64,000 nucleotides of DNA from Achromobacter sp. RTa (GTDB lineage Bacteria > Pseudomonadota > Gammaproteobacteria > Burkholderiales > Burkholderiaceae_B): positions 62,001 to 126,000 of the forward strand of contig NZ_JPYO01000027.1 in assembly GCF_000757485.1 (NCBI RefSeq), read 5' to 3'. The position numbers and the translations under genes are program-made. How positions within the stretch are numbered: the stretch's first letter is position 1; each line of letters opens with the position of its first letter. The notes beneath the pieces were generated by a model. That model was not told the DNA's origin. It was given only the letters and a program-made list of their open reading frames with translations, and did not search any database. This document shows, in pieces, positions 53,374-62,520 of this stretch.

Positions 53374-54342
53374 TCATTGCGCCGCGACGGCGCCCGAAGC
53401 CTTGACGGCCTTCCCCCACTTCTCCTGCTCTTGCGCCATGAAGGTGGCGAAGGCCTCGGGCGTGCTGTTGACGACCTCTCCTCCCAGCCCTTCGATCCGC
53501 GCCTGCATGTCCGGCGTGGCCACGATCTTCGAGACATCCTCGTAGATGCGCCGCGCCCGCTCCGGCGGCAGCGACGACGGCGCCAGCAGCCCGAACCAGG
53601 TTGCCGCCTCAAAGCCGGGCATGCCGGCTTCGGCGAACGTGGGCACATCCCGCAGCGCCTGCACACGCTTGCCATTGGCGACGGCGAGCGCGCGCAGCTT
53701 GCCGGACTGGATCAGGGGCAGCGCCGATGTGATCGTCGCCAGCATCATCTGCACCTGGCCGCCGGCCAGATCGGTAAAGGCCGGCGCGTCGCCGCGGTAC
53801 GGCACGTGGGTAATGGCGGACTGCGTGGCGATCTTGAACAGCTCGCCGCTCAGGTGCTGGGCCGTGCCGTTGCCGGGCGAAGCGAAGTTGACCGCCGCGC
53901 CGTCCTTCTTCAGATAGGCCAGGAACTCCTGCAGATTCTTGGCGGGAATCGATGGATTGACGACCAGCACCAGCGGCACCTTGGTGACCAGCGAGATGGG
54001 CGCAAAATCCTTGACGGGGTCGTAGTTGAGCTTGGTGTAGAGGTGGCCGCTGATGGTGTGCGCCGACGTGGTCATGAACAGCGTGTAGCCGTCGCCCTGC
54101 GCGCGCGCCACCGCGCTTGCCCCGATCGTCGTTCCCGCGCCGGCGCGGTTTTCGACGATCACCGTCTGCCCCCATGACTGCGTCAATTTCTCGGCCACGG
54201 CGCGCGCCACCACGTCGGTGGCGCCACCGGCCGGATAGGGCACGATCATCGTCACCGGCTTTTCGGGATACCGGCCGGCCTGTGCCGCTCCGGATAACAG
54301 CACCGCGGCGCAAGCCAGGGCGCGCAACCAATTGCATCGCAT
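53374..54342 (-). CDS. Bug/TctC-family tripartite tricarboxylate transporter substrate-binding protein
   Basis: Extracytoplasmic binding protein of 322 residues with a signal peptide (residues 1-22, SGAAQAG). Mature N-terminus RYPEKPVTMIVPYPAGGATDVVAR is the family hallmark, followed by VENRAGAGTTIGASAVA and VPYRGDAPAFTDLAGGQ. Such proteins are massively expanded in Bordetella and Achromobacter, often without cognate TctAB, as here. Ligands include carboxylates and amino acids; unknown here. Divergent from the aldehyde dehydrogenase. Confidence 0.92.
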   Translation of the reverse strand: MRCNWLRALACAAVLLSGAAQAGRYPEKPVTMIVPYPAGGATDVVARAVAEKLTQSWGQTVIVENRAGAGTTIGASAVARAQGDGYTLFMTTSAHTISGHLYTKLNYDPVKDFAPISLVTKVPLVLVVNPSIPAKNLQEFLAYLKKDGAAVNFASPGNGTAQHLSGELFKIATQSAITHVPYRGDAPAFTDLAGGQVQMMLATITSALPLIQSGKLRALAVANGKRVQALRDVPTFAEAGMPGFEAATWFGLLAPSSLPPERARRIYEDVSKIVATPDMQARIEGLGGEVVNSTPEAFATFMAQEQEKWGKAVKASGAVAAQ

Positions 54343-54508
54343 CGGAATGTCTCCTCTTGTGTTCGGTTTGGACCTGCTTTTATCGTTCCTGTAGACAGAA
54401 CGCTCATTCTATTTTATATTTTTTCAAACCAGACATGTCAATGACCAGGTGTTTTCCGGGAATCCGCGATCCGTCCGGGAAACGCCACCAAGAGAGGAGC
54501 AAAGCATC
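54343..54508. promoter_or_regulatory. Divergent promoter region with AGAA-N6-TTCT operator
   Basis: 166 AT-rich bp between divergent TctC-like and aldehyde dehydrogenase genes. AGAACGCTCATTCT (54397-54410) is a palindrome-like site that matches the one at 53264; GTTC and GAAC arms at 54385 and 54398 form an overlapping dyad. A TATTTTATATTTT stretch downstream could hold -10 boxes for either direction. Confidence 0.65.
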
Positions 54509-55963
54509 ATGGCCGACACACCGGACACCCTGAAATCCATGCTGATAGGCGGGCAATGGATCGCGCAGGACGCCAACGCGTTCGAATCCATCAACCCCGC
54601 CACCGGTGCGCGCAACTACCTCATCAGCGCGGCGTCCGACGCCCAGGTGGACCAGGCCGTCGAGGCGGCGTGGCAGGCCCAGCGCCAACCGGCCTGGCGC
54701 AACATGCTGCCGCACCAGCGCGCGGCTATCCTGCGCCGCATCGCGGACGGCATGGACGCCAATGCGTCCGTTCTGGCGCGCTTGCAGATGATCGAAAACG
54801 GCAAGGTGTGGGCGGAGTGCAAGGCCCAGGTCGCCAGCGCCGCCGCCACCTTCCGCTACTACGCCGGCGTCTGCGAAACGCTGGAAGCGGAAGTGACGCC
54901 CCCGCGCGGCAACTATCTTTCGATGACGCGCTACGAACCGTATGGCGTGGTCGTCGCCATCACGCCATGGAATTCGCCGCTTACGATGGAGGCGCAGAAG
55001 GTCGCGCCCGCCCTGGCCGCGGGCAATGCCGTGATCCTCAAGCCTTCCGAAGTCACGTCGTCCCCCGCCCTGGTGCTGGGCCGCATCGCGCTCGAGGCAG
55101 GCCTGCCCCCCGGCATACTCAACGTTCTTACCGGGCTCGGATCGACGGTGGGCCGCCGCCTCGTCGAGCACCCGGGCGTGCGCATGGTGTCGTTCACCGG
55201 CGGGACCGGCAGCGGCCGCGCCATCGCGCATGCCGCCGCGGAAAAGCTCATGCCGGTCGCCCTGGAGCTGGGCGGAAAGTCGCCGCACATCGTGTTCGCG
55301 GACGCGGACCAGGACGCAGCCATCGAAGGCGTAATCGGCGGCATTTTCGAAGGCAGCGGTCAATCGTGCGTGGCCGGTTCGCGACTCTACGTGCAACGCG
55401 GCATCGCCGAATCGTTCATCGCGAAACTGGTGGCCCGCGCGGGCCAGCTGAAAGTCGACCTGCCCGACGCGGAGGGCGCGCAGATGGGACCGATCGCGTC
55501 TTTCGCCCATCGCGGCAAGATCGAGAGCATGGTGGAATCCGCCCGGCGCGAAGGCGCGCAGGTGCTGACCGGCGGCGAACGGCCCGACGGCGCCGGGCTG
55601 TCGGCGGGCGCGTTCTACCGGCCCACCGTGCTGGGCGGGCTCTCGCGCGATGCGCAAGCCGTGCGCGAGGAAATCTTCGGGCCGGTGCTGTGCGCGCTGA
55701 CGTTCGACGATGAGGAAGATCTGATCGAACAGGCGAACGACAGCGCCTACGGGCTGGCCTCCGGCATCTGGACCGCCGACTACCGCCGCGCCTGGCGCGT
55801 GGCGGGACGCCTCGAAGCGGGCAGCGTGTGGATCAACACCTACAAGCAGCTGTCGATCTCCACCCCCTTCGGCGGTTTCAAACAAAGCGGAATCGGCCGC
55901 GAGAAAGGCGTGAACGGACTGCGGCTCTACCAGCAATCCAAAGGCGTCTACTTCGGCATGTAG
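54509..55963 (+). CDS. NAD(P)-dependent aldehyde dehydrogenase
   Basis: Oxidises an aldehyde to the acid. The 484-residue protein has the PWNSPLTM and LKPSEVTSS cofactor region, general base Glu253 (ELGGKSPH) and nucleophile Cys287 (GQSCVAGSR). AGGAG lies 9 nt before the ATG at 54509; 20 upstream in-frame codons were excluded. Sequence is of the general (gamma-glutamyl/betaine/aromatic) aldehyde dehydrogenase class; substrate cannot be named. First gene of a plus-strand set with the hydroxyacid dehydrogenase and IclR. Confidence 0.93.
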   Translation: MADTPDTLKSMLIGGQWIAQDANAFESINPATGARNYLISAASDAQVDQAVEAAWQAQRQPAWRNMLPHQRAAILRRIADGMDANASVLARLQMIENGKVWAECKAQVASAAATFRYYAGVCETLEAEVTPPRGNYLSMTRYEPYGVVVAITPWNSPLTMEAQKVAPALAAGNAVILKPSEVTSSPALVLGRIALEAGLPPGILNVLTGLGSTVGRRLVEHPGVRMVSFTGGTGSGRAIAHAAAEKLMPVALELGGKSPHIVFADADQDAAIEGVIGGIFEGSGQSCVAGSRLYVQRGIAESFIAKLVARAGQLKVDLPDAEGAQMGPIASFAHRGKIESMVESARREGAQVLTGGERPDGAGLSAGAFYRPTVLGGLSRDAQAVREEIFGPVLCALTFDDEEDLIEQANDSAYGLASGIWTADYRRAWRVAGRLEAGSVWINTYKQLSISTPFGGFKQSGIGREKGVNGLRLYQQSKGVYFGM

Positions 55964-56033
55964 CCGCGGCGGCCGCCCTATTCCATTCCCGGCCGCGGCT
56001 GCGGCCCCCATCTTCCTCTCGGAGACTACTTAA

Positions 56034-56915
56034 ATGGCTGAATTTCAACGCGCCGGCTTCATCGGCCTGGGCGTCATGGGCGAACCGATCTGCCGCAACC
56101 TCGCCGTCAAAGGCGGATTGCCGGTGCTGGGTTGCGACACCGACTCCGCTCCCTTGCAGCGGCTTGCGCCGCATGGCGTAACGGCGGCGACAAGCGCGCA
56201 GATCATGCAGCAGTGCGAAGTGGTGTTCCTGTCGCTGCCGTCCGGAGAAATCGTCGCCCAGCTGTCGCGCGCCGCCGACGGCCTGCTGGCGAATGCGCGC
56301 GCGGGCCAGTTGATCGTGGACCTGAGCACGTCGCCGGTGGACGTGACCCGCGAACTGGCGCGCGAGTTCGAGGTCAAGGGCGCGACCTTCATCGACGCGC
56401 CCGTGGCCCGCACCCGCGCCGCGGCGGAAGCCGGCACCCTGTCCGTCATGATCGGCGGCGAGGAAAGGAGCTTCGAGGCGGTCAAGCCTCTGGTCTCCAC
56501 GTTTGCCAACGAAATCACCCATTGCGGCCCCGTCGGCAGCGGCCAGGTGGTGAAGATCCTGAACAACATGGTGCTGTTCGAAACGGTGGTGGCCCTGTCC
56601 GAGGCCCGCGCCATCGCGCGCCGTTCCGGAGTGGATCCGCAGGTCGTGCTGGAGACGTTCACCCGCGGATCGGCCGATAGCTTCGCGTTGCGCAACCACG
56701 GCTTAAAGGCTATTCTGCCTGGGAATTTTCCCGAAAAAGCCTTCCCGGTGGACTACGCCCGCAAAGACCTGCGCTATGCATTGGCCCTGGCGGAACAGAC
56801 CGGCGTGCAAGCGCTTGGCGCCCGCAACGTGGATGTCTGGTTCGATGCGGCGCTGGCCCAGGGACATGGCAACCGTTATTTCCCGGTCATCAGCCGGGTG
56901 ATCGACGCGGAGTAG
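56034..56915 (+). CDS. Beta-hydroxyacid dehydrogenase (3-hydroxyisobutyrate dehydrogenase-like)
   Basis: NAD-dependent oxidoreductase of 293 residues. Rossmann motif GFIGLGVMGEPICRNL (residues 8-23), the dehydrogenase Lys174 in GSGQVVKILNN and an interdomain helix are present. The substrate-binding signature reads DAPVARTRAAAEAGTL where family members usually have DAPVSGG..GA..GTL, so the Ser-Gly-Gly part is replaced. This suggests an unusual substrate. 70 bp after the aldehyde dehydrogenase and 33 bp before IclR. Confidence 0.88.
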   Translation: MAEFQRAGFIGLGVMGEPICRNLAVKGGLPVLGCDTDSAPLQRLAPHGVTAATSAQIMQQCEVVFLSLPSGEIVAQLSRAADGLLANARAGQLIVDLSTSPVDVTRELAREFEVKGATFIDAPVARTRAAAEAGTLSVMIGGEERSFEAVKPLVSTFANEITHCGPVGSGQVVKILNNMVLFETVVALSEARAIARRSGVDPQVVLETFTRGSADSFALRNHGLKAILPGNFPEKAFPVDYARKDLRYALALAEQTGVQALGARNVDVWFDAALAQGHGNRYFPVISRVIDAE

Positions 56916-56948
56916 GGAACCCCCGCAAAATCACCCCTTATCATTCCA

Positions 56949-57665
56949 ATGAGCCGTACCCCCACTCAGGACAATTCCACCGACGGCGTCGCCGCCGTCG
57001 AACGCGCCCTGGCAATCATCGGGGCCATCGCGCAACGCACCGATCCCATCACGCTTGCCGACCTTTCCCGGGCCACGGGGTTTTACAAGAGCACGCTCTT
57101 GCGGCTTATCGCATCGCTGGAAAAAGCCGCCCTGGTGGTGCGCCGCGCCGACGGGCGCTACGCGCTGGGCCCGTATGCCCATCAATTGGGCCGGGCCTAT
57201 GAAGCCACCTACCGTTTGACCGAAACCATTCTTCCCCTGCTGCAGGGGCTGGTGGACAAGGGAACGGAAAGCGCGTCGTTCCACGTCTACCACGACGCGC
57301 AATCGCGCGTGTGCCTGCTGCGCGTGGACTCCCATCATTCCACGCTGGACCGCATTCGCGTGGGCGACCTGCTGCCGCTGGACAAGGGCGCCGCGGGCAA
57401 GCTGATCACCGCCTATCTGGTCGATGGGCAGGCCCCCGCCCAGGCCGGCCTGGTCCTGACTTCCATGGGCGAGCGCGACCCCAATTGCGCGGCCGTGGCC
57501 AGCCCGGTGTTCGGCCCCGACGATGACATCTGCGGCGCGATTTCCCTGTCCGGACCCAAAGAGCGCTTCTCCCCCGCCGCCGTGAAGAAAATGTCGAAGC
57601 TGGCGCAGGAGGCCGCCGCTTCGGCCACGCAGGCGCTGGGCGGCCGCTGGCCATCCGGCAGGTAG
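56949..57665 (+). CDS. IclR-family transcriptional regulator
   Basis: Regulator of 238 residues. Winged helix-turn-helix domain (about residues 14-75, with LADLSRATGFYKSTLLRLIASLEKAALV) followed by the IclR effector-binding domain (LLRVDSHHSTLD, LPLDKGAAGKL, CAAVASPVF). Located at the end of the plus-strand dehydrogenase genes; the shared AGAA-N6-TTCT sites at 53264 and 54397 are plausible operators. Regulators of this type usually sense the pathway substrate. Confidence 0.92.
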   Translation: MSRTPTQDNSTDGVAAVERALAIIGAIAQRTDPITLADLSRATGFYKSTLLRLIASLEKAALVVRRADGRYALGPYAHQLGRAYEATYRLTETILPLLQGLVDKGTESASFHVYHDAQSRVCLLRVDSHHSTLDRIRVGDLLPLDKGAAGKLITAYLVDGQAPAQAGLVLTSMGERDPNCAAVASPVFGPDDDICGAISLSGPKERFSPAAVKKMSKLAQEAAASATQALGGRWPSGR

Positions 57666-57703
57666 GCTGCCGCAAACCGCCCCAATCCACTCGGAGGAAA
57701 TCC

Positions 57704-59851
57704 ATGCCCACCCGCCGCGACTTCCTCCGAAACAGCGCTACGCTCGCCGCCGCGGGCAGCGCCCTGGCCATGCTGCCGGCGCCGCTGCGCCGCGCTTTCG
57801 CGATTCCGGCAGCCCGCCGCACGGGCACGATCCGCGATGTGGAGCACATCGTGATCTTCATGCAGGAGAACCGCTCGTTCGACCATTATTTCGGCGGGCT
57901 GGCGGGGGTGCGCGGCTTCGGCGACCGCTTCCCCATCCCTGTGCCAGACAGCCCCGAGCGCGCGCGCCGGACGGTCTGGGCGCAATACAACGACCAAGCC
58001 GGCGAAGGGCCGCGCACCGTCCTGCCCTTCCACGCGGATACCCGCAAGGTGGCGGAATACATGCGCATCGCCAGCACGCCGCATACCTGGTCGAACGCGC
58101 AGGCGGCCTGGGACGCGGGCCGCATGGGCAGGTGGCCCGCAGCCAAGAAGAACCATTCCATGGCCTACTTCACGGAAGGCGACATGCCCTTCCAGTACGC
58201 CATGGCCCGCGCCTTCACCGTATGCGACGCCTATCACTGCTCGTTCACCGGCGGCACCAACACCAACCGGCTGTTCCTGTGGACCGGCACCAATGACGGC
58301 CTGGGCCGGGGCAACGGCCCCGCGCTGGGCAACCTTTACAACAAGCTGTCGGGCGGCGACCCGGCGGGCGGCTACACCTGGATCACGTTCCCGGAACGGC
58401 TGGAAGCTGCCGGCGTCAGCTGGCGCATCTACCAGGACATGGCGGACAACTATTCGCTCAATCCCACGGCGGGCTTCAAGGCCTACCGCGACGCCTACCG
58501 CGGCGTGCCCGGCTCGCTGGCCGCGCTGAAGGAAAAGGCTCTGACCACGCGCGGCCTGGATCTGCTGCGCCAGGACGTGCTGGACGGCAAGCTGCCTCAG
58601 GTGTCCTGGATCTGCGCCACCAAGGCAGGCTCCGAGCATCCCAGCCCCTCCAGCCCCGCGCAGGGCGCGGACTACACCGCTCGCGTGCTGGACGCGCTGA
58701 CCGCCAACCCCGAGGTATGGAGCAAGACGGTCCTGCTGCTGATGTTCGACGAGAACGACGGGTTCTTCGATCATATGCCGCCGCCCGCGCCGCCTTCGCG
58801 CGATGCCTCCGGCGCGCTGGCCGGCGCCTCCACCGTCGATACGGCCGGTGAATACCACGAGATCGTCACCGGCGCCGAAAAGGACGATACCCCGGCGCAC
58901 CGGCATGGCGTCTACGGGCTGGGGCCGCGCGTGCCCATGTACGTGCTGTCGCCCTGGACTCGTGGCGGCTGGGTCAATTCGGAAGTCTTCGACCACACGT
59001 CGGTGCTGCGCTTCATCGAGCGGCGCTTCGGCGTGGCCGAGCCCAACATTTCACCGTGGCGCCGGGCGGTCTGCGGCGACCTGACCTCGATTTTCAACTT
59101 CGCCACGCCCAACGACGAAGACATGCTGCGCGGCCTGCCGCCCACGGCGCGCGCCGCCGCACGGGCTGCCGCCCTGCCCGGCACGGTCACTCCGCCCGCG
59201 CCCGCCAGGCCGGACGCCGCGCGGCAGGGGGCCGGCACGCGGCCGTCGCGGGCCCTGCCCTACGCGCTGCACGCGAACGCCACTGCCTCCGGCCAGAGCG
59301 TCACCCTGCATTTCGACAACGCCGGCGCCGCCGGCGCGGTGCTGCATGTCTATGACCGGCTGCATCTCGAGCGCGGGCCTCGCCGTTATACGGTGGAAGC
59401 GGGCAAGCAGCTGTCAGGGGCCTGGGACGCCCGCGAGGACGCAGGCCGTTACGATCTTTGGATGCTGGGCCCCAACGGCTTTCACCGCCATTGCGCAGGC
59501 CGCCTGAACGCGCGCGCGCAACATGGCCTGGAGGTCCATGCCCGCCATGACGCCAGCGGCGCGCTATTGCACCTGTCCGTCCGCAATGGCGGCGCGCAGG
59601 CCTGTACGTTCACGATCGAAGACCAGGCCTACGGGCGGCCGGCGGCGACCCAGACCCTCGAAGCCGGCCTCGAGGCCGGCTTCGCCTGGCCGCTGGACGA
59701 CAATGGCGGCTGGTATGACTTCGGGGTGACCGTGGCAGAGGATCCCGCTTTCCTGCGCCGGTTCGCGGGCCGGGTGGAAACCGGCAGGCCGTCCACCTCC
59801 GATCCCGCGATGGGACAGGAAACGATCATGGAATGGACTGCGCGGGCCTGA
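57704..59851 (+). CDS. plcN: Tat-exported phospholipase C (phosphoesterase family)
   Basis: Phosphocholine-hydrolysing phospholipase C type enzyme, 715 residues. A Tat signal (TRRDFLRNSATLAAAGSALAM) targets folded export; the catalytic phosphoesterase domain has MQENRSFDHYFG, DENDGFFDH and DHTSVLRFIERRFG, and two C-terminal beta-rich DUF756-type domains follow (about residues 510-700). It is longer than typical acid phosphatases and matches hemolytic/nonhemolytic PLC of Pseudomonas in layout; which type cannot be told. Starts 38 bp after iclR. The gene symbol is tentative. Confidence 0.85.
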   Translation: MPTRRDFLRNSATLAAAGSALAMLPAPLRRAFAIPAARRTGTIRDVEHIVIFMQENRSFDHYFGGLAGVRGFGDRFPIPVPDSPERARRTVWAQYNDQAGEGPRTVLPFHADTRKVAEYMRIASTPHTWSNAQAAWDAGRMGRWPAAKKNHSMAYFTEGDMPFQYAMARAFTVCDAYHCSFTGGTNTNRLFLWTGTNDGLGRGNGPALGNLYNKLSGGDPAGGYTWITFPERLEAAGVSWRIYQDMADNYSLNPTAGFKAYRDAYRGVPGSLAALKEKALTTRGLDLLRQDVLDGKLPQVSWICATKAGSEHPSPSSPAQGADYTARVLDALTANPEVWSKTVLLLMFDENDGFFDHMPPPAPPSRDASGALAGASTVDTAGEYHEIVTGAEKDDTPAHRHGVYGLGPRVPMYVLSPWTRGGWVNSEVFDHTSVLRFIERRFGVAEPNISPWRRAVCGDLTSIFNFATPNDEDMLRGLPPTARAAARAAALPGTVTPPAPARPDAARQGAGTRPSRALPYALHANATASGQSVTLHFDNAGAAGAVLHVYDRLHLERGPRRYTVEAGKQLSGAWDAREDAGRYDLWMLGPNGFHRHCAGRLNARAQHGLEVHARHDASGALLHLSVRNGGAQACTFTIEDQAYGRPAATQTLEAGLEAGFAWPLDDNGGWYDFGVTVAEDPAFLRRFAGRVETGRPSTSDPAMGQETIMEWTARA

Positions 59852-59909
59852 ACGGGCCCGCGCTTGAAGGAAGCGCCGCCGGGGACGCCGCGACAGCGTC
59901 CGCGACACC

Positions 59910-60680
59910 TCAGGCCTGCTCGGCTTGTTCGCCGCCCTTGCCCAGGCCCAGGTAGCTTTCGATGACCTTCGGATCGCCGGCCAGTTCGCGCGCCGGGCCA
60001 TGCAGGATGACCTCGCCGGTTTCCAGCACATAGCCGTAGTCCGCCACTTGCAGCGCCGCGCGCGCGTTCTGCTCGACCAGCAGGATCGCCACGCCGGTTT
60101 CGCGCAGGCGGGCGATGATGTGGAAGATCTCGCGCACGATGCGCGGAGCCAGCCCCAGGCTGGGCTCGTCCAGCATCAGCAGGTTGGGCTTGGCCATCAG
60201 CGCGCGGCCGACGGCCAGCATCTGGCGCTCGCCTCCGGAGAGCGTGCCGGCCTGCTGGCCGCGCCGCTCGCGCAGGCGCGGGAACAGATCGAACACTTCG
60301 TTCAGCGTGTCACGCCAGCCGCTTTCGCGGGCGCGGTAGCGGCGGAAGCCGCCCAGCAGCAGATTGTCTTCCACCGACATGGTGCCGAACAGCTCGCGGC
60401 GTTCGGGCACCAGCGACACGCCGGCCGCGACGCGGCGCTCCACCTGCCAGCCCGACACGTCGGCGCCGGCGTACTGCACGGCGCCCGCCGCATGGCCGGT
60501 ATGGGGCAAGGAGCCCATGATCGCGTTCAGCATGGTGGATTTGCCGGCGCCGTTGGCGCCGATCACCGTGACGATGCTGCCGGCGGGGACGGTGAGCGTG
60601 GCGCCCACCAGCGCGCCGACCTTGCCGTAGCGGGCCGACAGCTTGCTGACTTCAAGAACGGGGGGTTGCGTCGCGCTCAT
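59910..60680 (-). CDS. LIV-I-type ABC transporter ATP-binding protein (LivF-like), system 3
   Basis: ATPase of 256 residues: Walker [10 protein letters not shown], signature LSGGERQML, Walker [12 protein letters not shown], switch LLVEQNA. ATG at 60680 shares one base with the stop of the permease-ATPase fusion (TGATG). Last gene of the system 3 operon, convergent with phospholipase C. Confidence 0.92.
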   Translation of the reverse strand: MSATQPPVLEVSKLSARYGKVGALVGATLTVPAGSIVTVIGANGAGKSTMLNAIMGSLPHTGHAAGAVQYAGADVSGWQVERRVAAGVSLVPERRELFGTMSVEDNLLLGGFRRYRARESGWRDTLNEVFDLFPRLRERRGQQAGTLSGGERQMLAVGRALMAKPNLLMLDEPSLGLAPRIVREIFHIIARLRETGVAILLVEQNARAALQVADYGYVLETGEVILHGPARELAGDPKVIESYLGLGKGGEQAEQA

Positions 60681-62515
60681 CACACGCCTCCTGCCGACAC
60701 GGGCTTGGCCTGGTCCGCTTCGGGCAGGTCGTCGTCGATGCCGCCCAGATAGGCTTCCAGCACCGCCGGGTTCTTTTGCACATCGGCCGGCACGCCTTCC
60801 GCGAGCTTGGTGCCGAAATCCATCACCACCAGGTGGTTGGTCAGGCGCATCACAAAATCCATATCGTGTTCGACGAGCAGAATGCTCATACCCTCGGCGC
60901 GCAGTTGCTCCAGCACGCGGGCCAGGTCTTGCTTTTCCTTGTAGCGCAGGCCGGCGGCCGGTTCGTCCAGCAACAGCAGCACCGGGTCGGCGGCCAGCGC
61001 GCGCGCGATTTCGAGGATGCGCTGCTGGCCCAGCGCCAGGTTGCCCGCCTGCTCGTACAGGTATTCGCCCAGGCCCACGCGCTTGAGCTGTTCGGCGGCC
61101 TCGTGCAGCAATTGCGCTTCGCGGGCCCGGTCCGAATGCAGGGCGCCCGCCAGGACGCCGACGTCGGAGCGCAGGTGCGCGCCCAGCGCCACGTTCTCCA
61201 GCACCGTCATGCTGGGCAGCAATTGCACGTGCTGGAAGGTGCGGCCGACGCCCAGCTTGGCGATCTCGCGCGCCGAGCGGTTGTCGATGCGCTCTCCCAT
61301 GAAGGTGACCTTGCCCCGCGTGACCGGCAGCACGCCGCTGATCAGGTTGAAGGTGGTGCTCTTGCCGGCGCCGTTCGGGCCGATCAGGCCCATGATTTCG
61401 CCGGAACTCACCTTGAAGGAGATGTCGTTGACGGCGACCAGGCCGCCGAATTCCTTGCGGATGGCGTCGACTTCCAGCACCACCTGCCCGGCTTGCGGAC
61501 GCGCGCGCGTCGGCAGCGCCGGCGCTTGCGCGGGCGGCGCCAGGTTGCGGCGCGAACCATCGGCGCCCGTCATGCTCTCCCACCAGCCGGCCAGGATGGG
61601 CCACAGGCCGTTGCGGGCGTATTGCAGCATCAGGATCAGCAACACGCCGAAGACGATCATCTCGAAGTTGGCATTGGTATCCAGCAGCTTGGGCAGGAGG
61701 TTCTGCAACTGGTCTTTCAGCACCAGGATGACGCTGGAGCCCAGCAATGCGCCCCAGACGTAGCCCGCTCCGCCCACCACGGCCATGAACAGGTATTCGA
61801 TGCCGTAATTGATGCCGAAGGGGCTGGGGCTGACGGCGCGCTGCATGTGCGCGTACAGCCAGCCCGACACGCAGGCCAGCAACGCCGCCCAGACGAAGAT
61901 CACGATCTTGTAGGCAGCCGTGTTCACGCCCATGGACTCGGCCATGCCGGCTCCGCTCTTGAGCGCGCGGATGGCGCGGCCGGGACGCGAGTTCAGCAGG
62001 TTGCGAGTCGCCCACAGCGCCAGCAGCACGAATACCCAGATCAGGTAGTAGATGTGGCGGCCGCTGGCCAGGGAAATGCCAAAGATGCTGATGGGCTCGA
62101 TGCCGGCGATGCCGTCGTGCTTGCCCAGCCAATCGATATTGCCGAACAGGAAATACAGCGACAAGCCCCACGCGATGGTGCCCAGCGGCAGGTAGTGGCC
62201 CGACAGACGCAGCGTGATGGCGCCCAGCAGGTAGGCCACCACGGCGGTCAGGACCAGGCCGGCCGGCAGGGCCAGCCAGGGCGACACGTCGTACTGCGTG
62301 GTCAGGTAGGCGGTGGTGTAGGCGCCCAGGCCCACGAATGCCGCCTGGCCGAACGAGGTCAGGCCGCCCACGCCGGTCAGCAGCACCAGCCCGAGCACGA
62401 CCAGGCTGGCCAGCCCGATGTAGTTGAGTTGCGTCACCCAGAACTCGGGCGTGGCCGACAGCATCGGCAGGCCCGCCAGGACGACGATGAAGACGGCAAG
62501 CAGAATGCGGTTCAT
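60680..62515 (-). CDS. LivM-LivG fusion: permease plus ATP-binding protein, system 3
   Basis: A single 611-residue protein combining a LivM-type permease (about residues 1-310; [38 protein letters not shown]) with a LivG-type ATPase (about residues 345-611; Walker [10 protein letters not shown] near 378, signature [12 protein letters not shown], Walker [12 protein letters not shown], switch LLVEHDM). The halves are joined by a Pro/Ala/Arg-rich linker (about residues 315-345). ATG at 62515 has AGGAA 8 nt upstream and lies 5 bp after livH. No frameshift or stop separates the two halves. Confidence 0.92.
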   Translation of the reverse strand: MNRILLAVFIVVLAGLPMLSATPEFWVTQLNYIGLASLVVLGLVLLTGVGGLTSFGQAAFVGLGAYTTAYLTTQYDVSPWLALPAGLVLTAVVAYLLGAITLRLSGHYLPLGTIAWGLSLYFLFGNIDWLGKHDGIAGIEPISIFGISLASGRHIYYLIWVFVLLALWATRNLLNSRPGRAIRALKSGAGMAESMGVNTAAYKIVIFVWAALLACVSGWLYAHMQRAVSPSPFGINYGIEYLFMAVVGGAGYVWGALLGSSVILVLKDQLQNLLPKLLDTNANFEMIVFGVLLILMLQYARNGLWPILAGWWESMTGADGSRRNLAPPAQAPALPTRARPQAGQVVLEVDAIRKEFGGLVAVNDISFKVSSGEIMGLIGPNGAGKSTTFNLISGVLPVTRGKVTFMGERIDNRSAREIAKLGVGRTFQHVQLLPSMTVLENVALGAHLRSDVGVLAGALHSDRAREAQLLHEAAEQLKRVGLGEYLYEQAGNLALGQQRILEIARALAADPVLLLLDEPAAGLRYKEKQDLARVLEQLRAEGMSILLVEHDMDFVMRLTNHLVVMDFGTKLAEGVPADVQKNPAVLEAYLGGIDDDLPEADQAKPVSAGGV

Positions 62516-62520
62516 GACGT

